Shown here piece by piece: positions 45,623 through 53,712 of a stretch of 64,000 nucleotides of DNA (positions are counted from its first letter, which is position 1; each line of letters starts with the position of its first letter). The stretch is from Erythrobacter sp. QSSC1-22B. GTDB taxonomy: Bacteria; Pseudomonadota; Alphaproteobacteria; Sphingomonadales; Sphingomonadaceae. The position numbers were made by a program, and so were the translations under genes. The notes beneath the pieces were generated by a model. That model did not search any database. It saw only the letters and a list, made by a program, of their open reading frames with translations, and was not told where the DNA came from. The stretch spans positions 62,001 through 126,000 of the forward strand of contig NZ_LZRP01000002.1 of NCBI RefSeq assembly GCF_001678665.1. Reading direction: 5' to 3'.

Positions 45623-47134
45623 TCAGTTCCCGCTTAAACGCCGCCTATCCAGTTCCCGCAGATTGGCTTCGTGTTCGGCACGGTCAATCTTGTAGATCGA
45701 GATCACGGCGATCATGCACAACCAGATCACGAGAATGGTGGGGACATAGTAAGCCCCAAGGCGCCATAGGGTATCCGCCGCCACCTCGCCTTGCTGAGCG
45801 TCAGCGGGAAATGCCGATAGGGACAGCACGAAGGAACCCGCGAGCAGCCCGAGGCCCAACACGCTCTTTTTCACGAAGGTGACGGCCGCGAAGAAGACGC
45901 CTTCTGAACGGCGTCCAGTGCGAAGCTCAGCATGCTCCACCAGGTCAGCGATCATCGAGACAATCAAAATCTGGAAACAGATCACCAGAGCCGTATCGAC
46001 CGTGTTGGCGATCAGGACGAACCAGAAAATGAAGGGGTCGTCGTTCCCCGGAAGCACATCGATGAGCCGCAGGAAGATGGGCAATGGGGACCCTATGAAA
46101 GCGACAAGACCGATGATCATGGCACCGCGCTTCTTACCCATACGCCGCGATACGATCGGGGCGATCACGGATCCGATGGCCGCAGAGACGAAGACACCTG
46201 TAACAATGACGCCGATCTGGATTGGGCTGAACCCCCAGAAATAGGTCGTGAAGTAGAACGCGAGCGACGCTGAAAGCCCGGTCGCCACGGCGCCGAGCAT
46301 CGCTCCGGCGAACAAGGCGAAGAAGGACCGGCTCGCTAGCGTTTGACGCATTTCCCTGAATATCCCGACAACGGACATCTTGGTCTTATTCGGCGTTGGC
46401 GGCGTGGGTTTGGCGATCCGCGAATGCGTGCCGATCGAACACACCGCGATGGCCGCGAATATCAAGACCGCCGCGAGGACGCCGTAGAGAGCGTAGGCAT
46501 CGCGGTTGAACTGACCGGTGGAGATCGTAGCGGTTACCGACGCGGGAAAGATGACGAAGAACATCAGGACCGTCATCACGTTGCCGCCTGCCCATCCGAA
46601 AAAGAGCCGCAGGCTGGCGATGGACGACCGCTCGTCGTAATCCACACTCAACTCCGGAGTGATTGCTGCAGCCGGGGTTTCGAAGAAGGTTATGAAGGTG
46701 CGAATTAGAATGGAAAGCGCGAGCAGATACCAGAACAGTTGTTCCTGGTTCCATGCCAACGGGGGGTTCCATATGAGGAGATAGGTTACCGATACCGGGA
46801 CTGCCGCGGCATACATGAACGGATGACGCCTGCCCCAACGCGAACGCAGATTGTCGGACCAGTATCCTACGATGGGATCACTGACCGCATCGAACAGCAA
46901 AGCGATCGTTACGGCCAGCCCGACAAGACGGGCGTCCAGGCCGATCACTTGCGAATAGAAGATTAGCAGGAAGTAATTGAACCCCGTCTCCGTCACGCCG
47001 GAAGCGACGGATCCGAAACCGTAAGCCGCCTTCATCGCACCGGACGGCTTATCCAACGCCGCTGACGAAGGGACCCCAGATGTGAGGGTGACTTCGGAGG
47101 CTTCGCTCAGGGGCGGGACAAATTGGGTCATCAA
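45623..47134 (-). CDS. MFS transporter of the GPH (MelB-like) cation symporter family
   Basis: A 503-residue inner-membrane protein with about 12 hydrophobic helices. The signature segment IALLFDAVSDPIVGYWSDNLRSRWGRRHPFM, whose core is DAVSDPIVGYWSD and RWGRRHPF, marks the glycoside-pentoside-hexuronide group. In sphingomonads such transporters often accompany TonB receptors in catabolic loci and need not carry sugars. It follows the TonB receptor gene by 75 bases on the same strand and probably takes the compound across the inner membrane. Confidence 0.9.
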   Translation of the reverse strand: MMTQFVPPLSEASEVTLTSGVPSSAALDKPSGAMKAAYGFGSVASGVTETGFNYFLLIFYSQVIGLDARLVGLAVTIALLFDAVSDPIVGYWSDNLRSRWGRRHPFMYAAAVPVSVTYLLIWNPPLAWNQEQLFWYLLALSILIRTFITFFETPAAAITPELSVDYDERSSIASLRLFFGWAGGNVMTVLMFFVIFPASVTATISTGQFNRDAYALYGVLAAVLIFAAIAVCSIGTHSRIAKPTPPTPNKTKMSVVGIFREMRQTLASRSFFALFAGAMLGAVATGLSASLAFYFTTYFWGFSPIQIGVIVTGVFVSAAIGSVIAPIVSRRMGKKRGAMIIGLVAFIGSPLPIFLRLIDVLPGNDDPFIFWFVLIANTVDTALVICFQILIVSMIADLVEHAELRTGRRSEGVFFAAVTFVKKSVLGLGLLAGSFVLSLSAFPADAQQGEVAADTLWRLGAYYVPTILVIWLCMIAVISIYKIDRAEHEANLRELDRRRLSGN

Positions 47135-47209
47135 ACGCGCTTCCCCGTAATCTTTGCCGAGCCTAAAAATGGCGGGCGCGCTTGGGGCGCGCCCGCCAGG
47201 CTCCAGAAG

Positions 47210-49747
47210 TCAGAATTTGAAGCGCACGGTTCCGCCATATGTGCGGGGAGTGTTTGTATACCCGAACACGCTGCCGGCTTGACCGACGCCATCGAAGATA
47301 GCCGTCAGGTAACGATCATTGGTTAGATTGCGGACATACGCACCGAGCTCGATGCCGTTGTCGAGCCGCAGATTGGCCGAAAGGTTCACCTCGTTCACTT
47401 CACGGGTGAACTGCCTGCCCACCGCGATGGCTGCATCGAAATTCGGCACACCGCCGACGCTCGTAATGAACCCCGGCAAGCCTTGCGAAACCTGGGTGCG
47501 GCTCTCGTATTGGAAGTCTCCACGCAAAACCAGCTGCGCAGTGCCGATGTCTTGCGTGAAAGTAGCGCCGGCGGAAACCGATATGGGCGATACTCCGGCG
47601 ACTTCCTGACCCGAGATGTCCCCGACAGCCGAATTCAGGAAGGAATCGAATTTGGCATCGAGATACGTGATCGCCGCGAACAACGTTATAGGCTCGACTG
47701 GAGTTACGGTGCCGTCGAACTCGAAACCCTTGGTCGACTGACTGCCCGCATTGCTCAGAACGAAGCCCGTGCCGGTGAACACGTTCCCTTGAAACCCTTC
47801 GATCGTCTGATCGAAAAGCGCCAGGTTAAAAGTGACCAGCGGGAAATTGCCCTTCACGCCAATTTCGTAGACTTCGGATTGCTCAGGTCCTGCAAACCGG
47901 GTGCCAGTGGTCAGGTTGGCCACCGCCAGCCCCGCGTCGCGGATCGGAGACGACGCTGGAGCCGGAAAGGCTGCCGAAGAACCAGGTATGAAATCCGCCG
48001 CAAAAGGTCTGGAGTCGCGGCTGAGGTTGAACGAACTGGCCTTAAAGCCGGTCGCATACGTCGCATAGAAGTTGATGCTGTCCGTAGCCTTATAGGCAGC
48101 ACGCAGGGTATATGCGAGATCGTCATCGTCGGTTCGACCATCTTCCACCGCATTCGGAAATTGCAGGAAAGGTGGCAGGAACTGAAGGGCTCGCAGACCA
48201 AGCAATGGATTGAACTGCGGATTGGCTGCTACTTGAGCCGGCACGCCGATCGCTCTGCCGAGCGCAACCAGATCGATGGCTGAGAACGAATCAGTGGTGA
48301 CAACGTTGGACACCACTTCCTTCTCGTCATGGGTGTAGTTGAGACCCACAGTGAATGTCAGGCGATCGGTCAACTCGAGATCTGCGCTACCGAAGATCGA
48401 ATAGGATTCATTCGAATAATCGAATTCATCGAATGTGCCGAGGCCAGCCTGACTGAAGGTCGCCCCGACCGGAAGCCCAAGGATGGCTTCCACCGTGTTC
48501 AACGCTCCGCCGCTCAAAATGTTGAAGTAAGGCCGCGCCCCGGGGCCGAAAACGACGTCGTTCTGAGCGTTGATGCTCTCGTCGAAGTAGAACCCGCCGA
48601 CGAGAAAATTGAGGGGGCCGTCCAAGTCGGATGCGATCCGCAGCTCCTGAGTGAACGTATCGATTTCGGTCGCAATATTGTTGCTGATCAGATCGACCGA
48701 CGTAAAATCGCCATCATCGAAGCTGTTCGCGCGGAGTTCGCGATACGCCGTTATAGACGTCAGCGTGAAAGCGCCGATGTCGTAATCAATCTGAGCCGAT
48801 CCGCCGTAATTTTCGATTTCGTTCTGCGGTGCACGGGTCAGCAGAATGCGGTCATCGAAGGGCGCTGTCGGGATAAGGGACTGACCACCGGCGATCGCGT
48901 TCAATGCCGGAGTAGTGGGGCCAGTCCGCACGTTGAAGCCAGCGCAGCAAAGATCGTCAATCTTGCTGTAGTCCCCGATCAGCCTGACCCGGAAGCCGTC
49001 GGTGGGTTCGAACAGGATCTGACCTCGAGCGCTCCAGCGATCCTTGTCGTTTATGCGCTGGTCAAGGTTCTCGACATCAACATATCCGTCACGCTGATTG
49101 ATGCTTCCTGACAGGCTGAAAGCAATCGTTTCGGTAATCGGGCCCGTGATGTCCGCCTTGGCGACGATGGTATCGTAATTGCCATAGGTAATCGAAGCCG
49201 AGCCACCGAACTCGAACTGAGGCTCTTGCGTTATGATGCTGATGACACCCGCAGAAGCGTTCTTGCCGAACAACGTGGATTGTGGACCCCGAAGCACTTC
49301 GATGCGCTGGACGTTGGGCAAGTCGGCGATCTGAGCCGCAGAACGTGATCGGTAAACTCCGTCGATGAAGACGCCGACCGAAGGTTCGATCCCGGGATTG
49401 TTCGCTCCGTTGCCAAAACCGCGGATCGTGAACGTGGTGGCGGCAGCGTTTTGGCCCGTGCTCACACGGAGAGAGGGAACAAGAGATTGAAGGTCGGTCA
49501 AATCGCGGATCTGAGCTTGTTCGATGGTGTCTGCATCCGTCACCGAGACAGCGATCGGCGTCTCGGCGAGGGTGGTTTCCCGCTTAGAGGCCGTGACGAT
49601 AATTACGTTCGACCGTTCGTTGGGGTTGTCGTCAAAAACGCCTTGGTCGTCACCAGAGATCTGATCTTCGGTGCTCTGCGCGTATGCCCCGCAGGGAACG
49701 CTCAATGCCACAATCGCTACCGCGCTCAGCAACGCTGACTTCTTCAT
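47210..49747 (-). CDS. TonB-dependent receptor of the catabolic module
   Basis: An 845-residue outer-membrane receptor. A signal peptide (to AYAQ, residue 24) precedes a TonB-box-like stretch SNVIIVTASKRE and a plug domain with SVGVFIDGVYRSR and VLRGPQSTLFGKNASAGVISI. The beta-barrel ends in YGGTVRFKF with the terminal Phe needed for assembly. It should import the substrate of the neighbouring pathway. The shared palindrome sits 68 bases ahead of its start. It is homologous to the receptor at 56357-59080, including a Cys-Cys pair after a GDYSK motif. Confidence 0.93.
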   Translation of the reverse strand: MKKSALLSAVAIVALSVPCGAYAQSTEDQISGDDQGVFDDNPNERSNVIIVTASKRETTLAETPIAVSVTDADTIEQAQIRDLTDLQSLVPSLRVSTGQNAAATTFTIRGFGNGANNPGIEPSVGVFIDGVYRSRSAAQIADLPNVQRIEVLRGPQSTLFGKNASAGVISIITQEPQFEFGGSASITYGNYDTIVAKADITGPITETIAFSLSGSINQRDGYVDVENLDQRINDKDRWSARGQILFEPTDGFRVRLIGDYSKIDDLCCAGFNVRTGPTTPALNAIAGGQSLIPTAPFDDRILLTRAPQNEIENYGGSAQIDYDIGAFTLTSITAYRELRANSFDDGDFTSVDLISNNIATEIDTFTQELRIASDLDGPLNFLVGGFYFDESINAQNDVVFGPGARPYFNILSGGALNTVEAILGLPVGATFSQAGLGTFDEFDYSNESYSIFGSADLELTDRLTFTVGLNYTHDEKEVVSNVVTTDSFSAIDLVALGRAIGVPAQVAANPQFNPLLGLRALQFLPPFLQFPNAVEDGRTDDDDLAYTLRAAYKATDSINFYATYATGFKASSFNLSRDSRPFAADFIPGSSAAFPAPASSPIRDAGLAVANLTTGTRFAGPEQSEVYEIGVKGNFPLVTFNLALFDQTIEGFQGNVFTGTGFVLSNAGSQSTKGFEFDGTVTPVEPITLFAAITYLDAKFDSFLNSAVGDISGQEVAGVSPISVSAGATFTQDIGTAQLVLRGDFQYESRTQVSQGLPGFITSVGGVPNFDAAIAVGRQFTREVNEVNLSANLRLDNGIELGAYVRNLTNDRYLTAIFDGVGQAGSVFGYTNTPRTYGGTVRFKF

Positions 49748-49814
49748 GCCATTTCCTCTCCAAACCGCGGCGCTCTTCGACGCTCACGCAGGGGGCCAAA
49801 TGGCACAACAGGTT

Positions 49815-49832
49815 TTCTAGCGCAAGTTAGAA
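49815..49832. promoter_or_regulatory. Putative TetR operator, copy 2
   Basis: TTCTAGCGCAAGTTAGAA, identical to copy 1 except for C instead of T at position 7. Here the inverted arms extend to TTTTCTA and TAGAAAA. It lies upstream of the TonB receptor gene, so receptor and symporter are likely under the same regulator as the monooxygenase operon. Confidence 0.7.
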
Positions 49833-49874
49833 AATCAAGCATGAATTTGAAATTATTGCTGCCACACTAGCTTT

Positions 49875-50063
49875 TTGAAAGCCCCGTTGCAGCAATGGAT
49901 CCGGACGTTGGAAGCATATGCTTTCCCGCATATCGGGAACGTGCAGGTGCATGAGATCCTCGGCCCGATGACTCGGGGCGTGCTTGCTAAGATCTGGCTG
50001 GCGAGGCCCGAGACCACCCGGCGCGTTGGGCAGCGGATCGGGACGGTGCTCGATCGGGCCTAA
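49875..50063 (+). pseudogene. Fragment of a P4-type tyrosine integrase
   Basis: About 60 codons read LQQWIRTLEAYAFPHIGNV, then ILGPMTRGVLAKIWLARPET and RRVGQRIGTVLD, the core-binding region of DUF4102-type integrases (usually W..TLE.YAFP.IG). No catalytic domain follows. It is not a copy of the intact integrase at 35986, so a second island or phage once stood here. Confidence 0.75.
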
Positions 50064-50195
50064 GCCTCAAAGCATGAAGTTCTCAACAAAGTCATGCTGG
50101 GACTTGGCAAGCAGCAATGGAATCGAAGGTGCGCCGCTATCTGAAAATGGTCGCTCGTGCGGAGTGGCACCGCCGAGCGGACACGGCCTCTCCAG

Positions 50196-50789
50196 CTATT
50201 CTGATAGGCATCTGATCAACTGCGAGACCTTTTCCAGGCATTGCAAATGATAATGCCGGAATGCCTCATGACGATTGCCGCGCGATCCTCTCAAACTAGT
50301 CTCAATTTGTGCAAGTACCTGTTCTGCCTCGCCAAGAACCTCTGGCTCATGCGATCTAACCCGATGAACTCGCTCGCTAATTCGCTGGACCAATTTCACA
50401 AGAAACCCGTTTCCAGTGCCAGCCGCGAGGGACGAAAATGCCATTGCGACACGATCGGAATACTCGTTCCCGGTAGGAAAGGCGCTGGTTGGAATCAACG
50501 AGCGGCAGTCCAAGTTTATTGCCATCTCAAGCAGGGCAGCATTGACGTTGAGAATATCCCGCAATTCCTGCTCGGTCATGCGCGGCACCCGAAATCCTTC
50601 ACCGGGAGTCAGGTCGACAAGGCCCTCTCCCACCAATTGATTGAGACAGTCCCTCACTGGCGTCATGCTAACACCGAAATCCTCGGCCAGCCGCATGGCC
50701 TCAAGCTTGGAACCTGCCGGCCAGGCTCCATCCAGCAGGGCCTGTTTCAAACGACGATAGGTCGGCTCGAGAACATGGGCCGGACTCAT
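50196..50789 (-). CDS. GntR-family transcriptional regulator
   Basis: A 197-residue regulator with an N-terminal winged helix (YRRLKQALLDGAWPAGSKLE, then LAEDFGVSMTPVRDCLNQL) of the FadR/GntR type and a short helical effector domain (residues 80-195). It is the last gene of the quorum-sensing operon and its ATG overlaps the stop of the dioxygenase gene. Such regulators usually respond to small acids or acyl-CoAs. A role in sensing the dioxygenase product is possible but unproven. Confidence 0.85.
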   Translation of the reverse strand: MSPAHVLEPTYRRLKQALLDGAWPAGSKLEAMRLAEDFGVSMTPVRDCLNQLVGEGLVDLTPGEGFRVPRMTEQELRDILNVNAALLEMAINLDCRSLIPTSAFPTGNEYSDRVAMAFSSLAAGTGNGFLVKLVQRISERVHRVRSHEPEVLGEAEQVLAQIETSLRGSRGNRHEAFRHYHLQCLEKVSQLIRCLSE

Positions 50790-51652
50790 GGTCTTGCGCG
50801 CCTGGCCTCAGCAAATTCGCGGACGGCTGCGCGCTGGTCAGGTCGTAACGCGTCGGTGGCTTGGGGGAAATCGGGCACACCGTCGCGCAGCAGGATCGAG
50901 GGACACTGCCCCTCGAAGTTTCCCAGATTGGGTCGGTGCAGGCTATAGCCTGCAAGCTCTGCAAGCTCGGGCGGAAATCCGCGCGCCACTTCAGGCGGAT
51001 AGGCGAGCCAGTGGTTCTCGTAGGGTTTGAGCCAGCCAAGGCTGTAGCCGATCACAACTGCCCGGCGTACATCCTGCGTCTCATTTGGTCCCGCTCCATG
51101 GACAGTCGAGCCTAGAAAGCAGATTGCATCGCCGGGCTGGCATTCGGAGATGATCGGCGCACCAAGCTGATCTAGGGCCTCGATCGTTTGTCGGTGGGTA
51201 CCCGGATAGATCTTCGTGGCACCGTTCAAGGCGGTGAAAGGCGTCAGGGGCCAAATGACATTGAGCAAATACTCATGCTTACCCTTTTCGCCGGCCCACA
51301 TGTCATGGTCGCAGTGGGGGAACTGTTCGATCTCGCCCGGGTGAATGGCAATGGCCTGGGCGACATTGAGCTGAATGCGCTCGCAGGCAGTGCTCAGGAT
51401 TTCCCGCGCCAGTGCAAGGATGAGAGGTTGAAGGACAAGGTCTCCGGCCCAGTGGGAGCGGCGCAGGAGACTGCCGAAGCGTTTTGTTCGGTAACCATAG
51501 AATTCGCCGCTGCCGAAGGGGGCGGCCGCGTAGGCCTCTTCCAGATCCGCGTCGAGCGCTTCAATGCTGGCCCGCGGCAGCGCGTCGGGAATGATACAAT
51601 AGCCCTCATCTAGGAGCTCAGCCAGCCACGGGCCACCCGCCGCCCCGGTCAT
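50786..51652 (-). CDS. Phytanoyl-CoA dioxygenase (PhyH) family Fe(II)/2-oxoglutarate oxygenase
   Basis: A 288-residue jelly-roll oxygenase. The iron triad is visible as HCDHD (His-x-Asp) and the distal His in GSTVHGAGPNET, followed by the 2-oxoglutarate-binding Arg in QDVRRAVVIGY. The opening GYCIIPDALP is typical. Family members hydroxylate acyl chains, acyl-CoAs or amino acid derivatives. Located between luxI and gntR with ATGA overlaps on both sides, it is co-translated with the AHL synthase, so it may modify the acyl precursor, the AHL itself or a product controlled by it. This last point is inference. Confidence 0.88.
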   Translation of the reverse strand: MTGAAGGPWLAELLDEGYCIIPDALPRASIEALDADLEEAYAAAPFGSGEFYGYRTKRFGSLLRRSHWAGDLVLQPLILALAREILSTACERIQLNVAQAIAIHPGEIEQFPHCDHDMWAGEKGKHEYLLNVIWPLTPFTALNGATKIYPGTHRQTIEALDQLGAPIISECQPGDAICFLGSTVHGAGPNETQDVRRAVVIGYSLGWLKPYENHWLAYPPEVARGFPPELAELAGYSLHRPNLGNFEGQCPSILLRDGVPDFPQATDALRPDQRAAVREFAEARRARP

Positions 51653-52275
51653 GCCGCGAGTTCCAGTTTCGGTCCGGCAACACGGTAGGATGCCTGCAGG
51701 TAAACACCGCCACGCGAAAGGTCTTCGGCCGTATCGCGGTCAATCCCGATTTCCAGCGCGACAAGATTTTCACTGCCGATCCTGCTGCCCGGCCCAAGTG
51801 CACGGCATCGCCACCCGAAATTCGAAATCTGGTCGAACCACCCCCTTGTTGCGACCGCAGTATACCCTGAAATCCCGTAGGCTCGGGCATGATCGACGAG
51901 GGCAGTTACGAGTTGATTGCGCGCCAGGCGCCGTTCGATGCGCGTGAGAGTCGGTTCAATGCAGAAGCGCGTGATCTCTCGCAGGTCATCGCCCACCGGG
52001 ACAGGCCCATAGCATAGAACGGGGAACAGGCCTCCAAGGATATGAGATCTGTCGGTCCGCAGCAAGCGCGCGGACGCCCGGTGAGCGCCGCACTCACCAG
52101 TCAGAACTATATAGACCGCCTCAGGGGTATCGAACTGATCGATCTCATAGGCATCGTCCAGAATGGGAACCTCCCATTTGAGTAGATCGACGAAGACACG
52201 TTTCCTGGCGTCGAACATAGCGCGCAGCACCGGATCGCAGATCGCGATCCGGTGGTTTTCTGAAGAGTTCTGCAT
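51649..52275 (-). CDS. luxI: Acyl-homoserine-lactone synthase (LuxI family)
   Basis: A 208-residue synthase making AHL from SAM and an acyl donor. All eight residues conserved in LuxI enzymes can be placed: Arg24, Phe28, Trp34, Asp46, Asp49, Arg70, Glu100 and Arg103 (the last two in LREITRF). The start at 52275 is the first ATG that gives the normal N-terminus; an in-frame extension through the preceding hairpin up to 52449 would overlap luxR. No Shine-Dalgarno sequence is present because a 12-bp stem-loop ends one base before the ATG. The acyl-chain specificity cannot be predicted here. Confidence 0.92.
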   Translation of the reverse strand: MQNSSENHRIAICDPVLRAMFDARKRVFVDLLKWEVPILDDAYEIDQFDTPEAVYIVLTGECGAHRASARLLRTDRSHILGGLFPVLCYGPVPVGDDLREITRFCIEPTLTRIERRLARNQLVTALVDHARAYGISGYTAVATRGWFDQISNFGWRCRALGPGSRIGSENLVALEIGIDRDTAEDLSRGGVYLQASYRVAGPKLELAA

Positions 52276-52276
52276 T

Positions 52277-52310
52277 GTTGCTGCCTGTGACTGATGGAAC
52301 AGGCAGCAAC
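52277..52310 (-). promoter_or_regulatory. Perfect 12-bp stem-loop abutting the luxI start codon
   Basis: Plus-strand arms GTTGCTGCCTGT (52277-52288) and ACAGGCAGCAAC (52299-52310) pair perfectly around 10 bases. The CCTGT...ACAGG core resembles a lux box, but its spacer is 10 rather than 8. On the mRNA the hairpin would occupy the ribosome-binding region. No T run follows, so it is not an intrinsic terminator. Confidence 0.8.
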
Positions 52311-52408
52311 TGACCGATTTGCGGCGGTGCCGAAATACCAAGAACTGGGGATAGGCCAGAGCCGGAACCTGCCGGACCGCAGCGCTGGCTCTGTCTCTGG
52401 CTTCCGCC

Positions 52409-53035
52409 TCAGTCCCAATCACGCCAATGCATGATATCGGCAAAGCCAATCAGGCCATCGAACAGAGCGGCGACGACAAGGGATTGCTTGCAGTGGACCT
52501 GGTAGCGCTCGCGGGCCATTTTGAGATGCTGGACAACGGTCTCGGTGCCGATTCCCAAAATTATCGCGATTTCGGCGGACGTCTTGCCCCGCGCCACCCA
52601 AACAAGGCATTCGCGCTGGCGGTCGGTCAGCACCGGTGCCGCTTCATCCTGGTGAGCAGGGCCCAGGGCGAGAGCACAATTAAGCGCGAGCGTTCCGGCC
52701 ATTTCGGCAATTGCAAGCTGCGGCCTCGGCAGGTCCCTGTCCGGACACACCGCGAAAGTGCACGTGCCCCGCGCCAATCCAGGAAGATGCCTTGGAATGG
52801 TGAAGCCATCGCCGATCCCGCATTCCCTGCCGATAGCGAGCATCTGCCGGTCTCCCCGGGTGAGCGGTGTCAGTTGCTCCAGCGTTTCCCACGCAAACCC
52901 GATAAAGCTCTTGTCGCAAGCCCTTCGAACTGGATCCTTTCCCGCAAGCCCGAAGCCATCATAGACCTTTGCCCATTCCTCCGGATAGTCGTGCACAAGC
53001 AGGCCCGGTTTCTCCTGCGACACCGAGCGCACCAC
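52409..53035 (-). CDS. luxR: LuxR-family quorum-sensing regulator with short N-terminus
   Basis: A 208-residue AHL-responsive regulator. Counterparts of the TraR ligand residues Trp57, Tyr61, Asp70, Pro71, Trp85 and Gly113 occur at 21, 25, 34, 35, 49 and 77, a constant offset of 36. The C-terminal helix-turn-helix has LTDRQRECLVWVARGKTSAE, then IAIILGIGTETVVQHLK. The first helix found in TraR is therefore missing. An in-frame stop at 53060-53062 excludes a longer protein, and the start is a GTG. It is first in the luxR-luxI-phyH-gntR operon. Confidence 0.88.
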   Translation of the reverse strand: MVRSVSQEKPGLLVHDYPEEWAKVYDGFGLAGKDPVRRACDKSFIGFAWETLEQLTPLTRGDRQMLAIGRECGIGDGFTIPRHLPGLARGTCTFAVCPDRDLPRPQLAIAEMAGTLALNCALALGPAHQDEAAPVLTDRQRECLVWVARGKTSAEIAIILGIGTETVVQHLKMARERYQVHCKQSLVVAALFDGLIGFADIMHWRDWD

Positions 53036-53064
53036 ACCTGCCCGAGCTGAATGATTCCACTATT

Positions 53065-53090
53065 GTTTAAATGGTCGGTTTAGTTTAAAC
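53065..53090. promoter_or_regulatory. Paired GTTTAAA motifs between luxR and the XRE gene
   Basis: GTTTAAA at 53065-53071 and GTTTAAAC at 53083-53090 are 18 bases apart, each with a palindromic TTTAAA core. Lying in the 90-base divergent promoter gap they are good candidates for the XRE protein's operator, which could also silence luxR. Confidence 0.5.
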
Positions 53091-53124
53091 GGCAACATTA
53101 GCAGAGCAGGAAAGGAGATTTGTC

Positions 53125-53496
53125 ATGGACAAAGCGCAGCGTGTTGGGGCCAATATCAAGCACTTTCGAGAACTTGCTGGGCTCAACAAGTCGGAACTGG
53201 CTCGTCGAGTGAAGGTCAGTCCAACGGCGGTCCACAATTGGGAAGAGAACGGTGTCATGCCCAGAATGGAGGTTATGTTCGACCTCGAACGAGCGCTAGA
53301 GGTCAGCTGGATCCAGTTGAGGAATCATGGCGCCGAGATGAAGCCTGTCTCAACAGACCCCACTTCTACGGGCTATGACGCTCCATTGTCATCGCCTGAG
53401 GTCAGCAGAGGTGAGCGGCTTGAACAGTTCAAGCGACAGATAGCGGCGTTGTTCGATGTAGGTCCTGACAAAGTGGAGATTATCGTTCGAACCTAG
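53125..53496 (+). CDS. XRE-family helix-turn-helix regulator
   Basis: A 123-residue phage-repressor-like protein. Residues 6-60 form the helix-turn-helix domain (IKHFRELAGLNKSELARRV, then VSPTAVHNWEENGVMPRME). The C-terminal half is hydrophilic with a helical end (RLEQFKRQIAALFDVGPDKV) and lacks a LexA/CI peptidase motif. AAAGGAGA before the ATG is a strong ribosome-binding site. It is divergent from luxR and may repress the quorum-sensing operon or be a leftover phage control gene. Confidence 0.85.
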   Translation: MDKAQRVGANIKHFRELAGLNKSELARRVKVSPTAVHNWEENGVMPRMEVMFDLERALEVSWIQLRNHGAEMKPVSTDPTSTGYDAPLSSPEVSRGERLEQFKRQIAALFDVGPDKVEIIVRT

Positions 53497-53712
53497 TCGG
53501 CTTGGCAAAGGCAGCAGCTGGGTCGATAGCTGACAGGAGCTTTTGGCAAAGGGTTGCAGCAAGCCGCGGGTCCGCCTGTGGCGAAGGCAGGTTGCGGAGG
53601 GAACGGCTGCAACTGGGGTGGTTAACAGTCGTTCGGCCATGGCCCGCCAGACGGCAGCTCCTGCGCCAAAATCGGTCTAGCGGATTGCGGGTTGATGGTT
53701 CGATAGCTTGAA

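Larger units (their letters stand above)
49748..50195. other. Receptor promoter region and mobile-element debris
   Basis: Next to the receptor start lies the second palindrome copy (49815-49832). The remainder contains a fragment of an integrase (49875-50063), then about 130 bases in which nothing is recognised. Confidence 0.6.

Noticed and set aside
52277..52310. Intrinsic terminator between luxR and luxI
   Set aside because: The stem is strong but no T run follows on the transcribed strand; the next bases are the luxI start.
53497..53712. Possible small gene after the XRE regulator
   Set aside because: Short frames here lack ribosome-binding sites and domains.
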